Shown piece by piece: positions 5,705 to 6,333 of a stretch of DNA of 6,333 nucleotides. The stretch is from Burkholderiaceae bacterium (GTDB lineage Bacteria > Pseudomonadota > Gammaproteobacteria > Burkholderiales > Burkholderiaceae_C). Below the pieces are notes generated by a model, which worked only from the letters and a program-made list of their open reading frames with translations, did not search any database and was not told the origin of the DNA. Numbering within the stretch: position 1 is the first letter of the stretch; every line of letters begins with the position of its first letter. The DNA is taken from positions 1 through 6,333 of the forward strand of contig JALRFN010000054.1 in the NCBI GenBank assembly GCA_023268425.1, given 5' to 3'. A program made the translations under genes and the position numbers.

Positions 5705-5796
5705 GTTTCTAACGCTCTCCACCCTGATCATTCCTCTCAGTGTCCCCTGCGACTGCGGCACCCAACCAAGCCGCCGCGCAACGCGAGGACCAACGC

Positions 5797-6333
5797 TTAA
5801 GACATCAGCCCGGATTTTAAAGGGACGAATTGCACCGCTTCCAATTGCTGGCGGGTGAAACCCGTGACAGTGTGCTCAATCACCACCAAAGATTGGCCCC
5901 CGCTGGGGCTGGTGCATGGTGCCACCAAGCGCCCACCCAATGCCAGTTGGTCTAACCATGCTTGCGGGATGTCTTCACCTCCAGCGGCCGCGACAATGCC
6001 GTCATAGGGGGCCGAAGGGCGGTAGCCCCGCATGCCATCGCCAAACACGACATTGACGTTGCGCACGCCACTTTCACTCAGCTGCCGCTTGGCCAGCGCA
6101 TACAAACCCTGGATGCGCTCCACGCTGGCCACGTGGCGAGCGAGCCCAGCGAGCACCGCAGCTTGATAGCCGCAACCCGTGCCCACTTCCAACACCCGCC
6201 CCAAGGTGCTGGTGCGGCCGTGGATCAGAAGCGACAACATGCGGGCCACCACACTGGGTTTAGAAATCGTCTGGCCCCAACCAATCGGCAAACTGGTGTC
6301 TGCATAGGCTTGGTTCACCAGCGCCGACTCCAC
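5797..6333 (-). CDS. pcm: Protein-L-isoaspartate O-methyltransferase, partial at N-terminus
   Basis: This cytosolic SAM-dependent enzyme methylates isoaspartyl residues in aged proteins so that they can be repaired. The visible 178 codons are the C-terminal majority. The start lies beyond the right edge, and the first visible codon (GTG) is most likely an internal valine, because the E. coli protein has about 35 more residues before this point. Landmarks, numbered within the fragment, are the active-site stretch LPIGWGQTIS (15-24), SAM motif I VLEVGTGCGYQ (47-57), the acidic SVERI (70-74) and the family-typical C-terminal AVQFVPL. The gene reads towards nlpD on the same strand with a 92-nt gap and no terminator in it, consistent with the widespread surE-pcm-nlpD cluster. 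The reading frame is intact throughout. Confidence 0.95.
   Translation of the reverse strand: MESALVNQAYADTSLPIGWGQTISKPSVVARMLSLLIHGRTSTLGRVLEVGTGCGYQAAVLAGLARHVASVERIQGLYALAKRQLSESGVRNVNVVFGDGMRGYRPSAPYDGIVAAAGGEDIPQAWLDQLALGGRLVAPCTSPSGGQSLVVIEHTVTGFTRQQLEAVQFVPLKSGLMS

Noticed and set aside
5705..5761. Longer nlpD starting at 5761 or 5731
   Set aside because: It would put charged residues ahead of a lipoprotein signal that already begins well with MRK at 5704.
1..6333. tRNA, rRNA, CRISPR, insertion sequences or prophage signs
   Set aside because: No cloverleaf, regular spaced repeats, transposase-like frame or terminal repeats were seen, and coding style is uniform across the window.

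Overview
The window looks like an ordinary core-genome segment of a betaproteobacterium, most likely Burkholderiales and probably Comamonadaceae (Limnohabitans or Rhodoferax-like). The evidence is GC-rich coding DNA with few intergenic repeats, a pcm-nlpD pair followed by rlmD, and a two-subunit VC_2705-type sodium:solute symporter. The family-level placement is inferred from gene content and protein style, since no search could be run. There are seven protein genes (two cut by the window edges), no RNA gene, no mobile element and no CRISPR array.

Layout. Positions 1-1753 hold a minus-strand operon for a sodium-coupled solute transporter: a DUF4212 small subunit followed by the large SSS-family subunit, which runs off the left edge. 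Its leader (about 1754-1925) carries a perfect 6-6-6 inverted repeat next to a promoter-like sequence and a possible alternative-fold 5' UTR. Positions 1983-2442 hold a stand-alone GlcG/HbpS-family (DUF336) gene with its own UUCG-loop terminator, also on the minus strand. Positions 2443-2623 are a divergent promoter region. Positions 2624-3310 hold a plus-strand Bax inhibitor-1/YccA-family membrane protein. It converges on rlmD (3376-4833, minus) across a 17-bp two-way terminator. Upstream of rlmD on the minus strand lie nlpD (4907-5704), which ends in a strong terminator, and the C-terminal part of pcm (5797-6333).

How the genes work together. The two symporter subunits form one transporter, probably for a short-chain carboxylate such as acetate. 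NlpD is an outer-membrane lipoprotein of the amidase-activator type. Pcm repairs isoaspartyl protein damage, and RlmD methylates 23S rRNA. The pcm-nlpD pair normally belongs to the surE-pcm-nlpD-rpoS stationary-phase cluster. Here rpoS is absent between nlpD and rlmD, which is the most notable point about gene order.

No previously undescribed multi-gene system is evident. The items worth following up are small: the rpoS gap, an rlmD start only 17 nt past a terminator, an EF-hand-like loop in the symporter, and a few regulatory palindromes.
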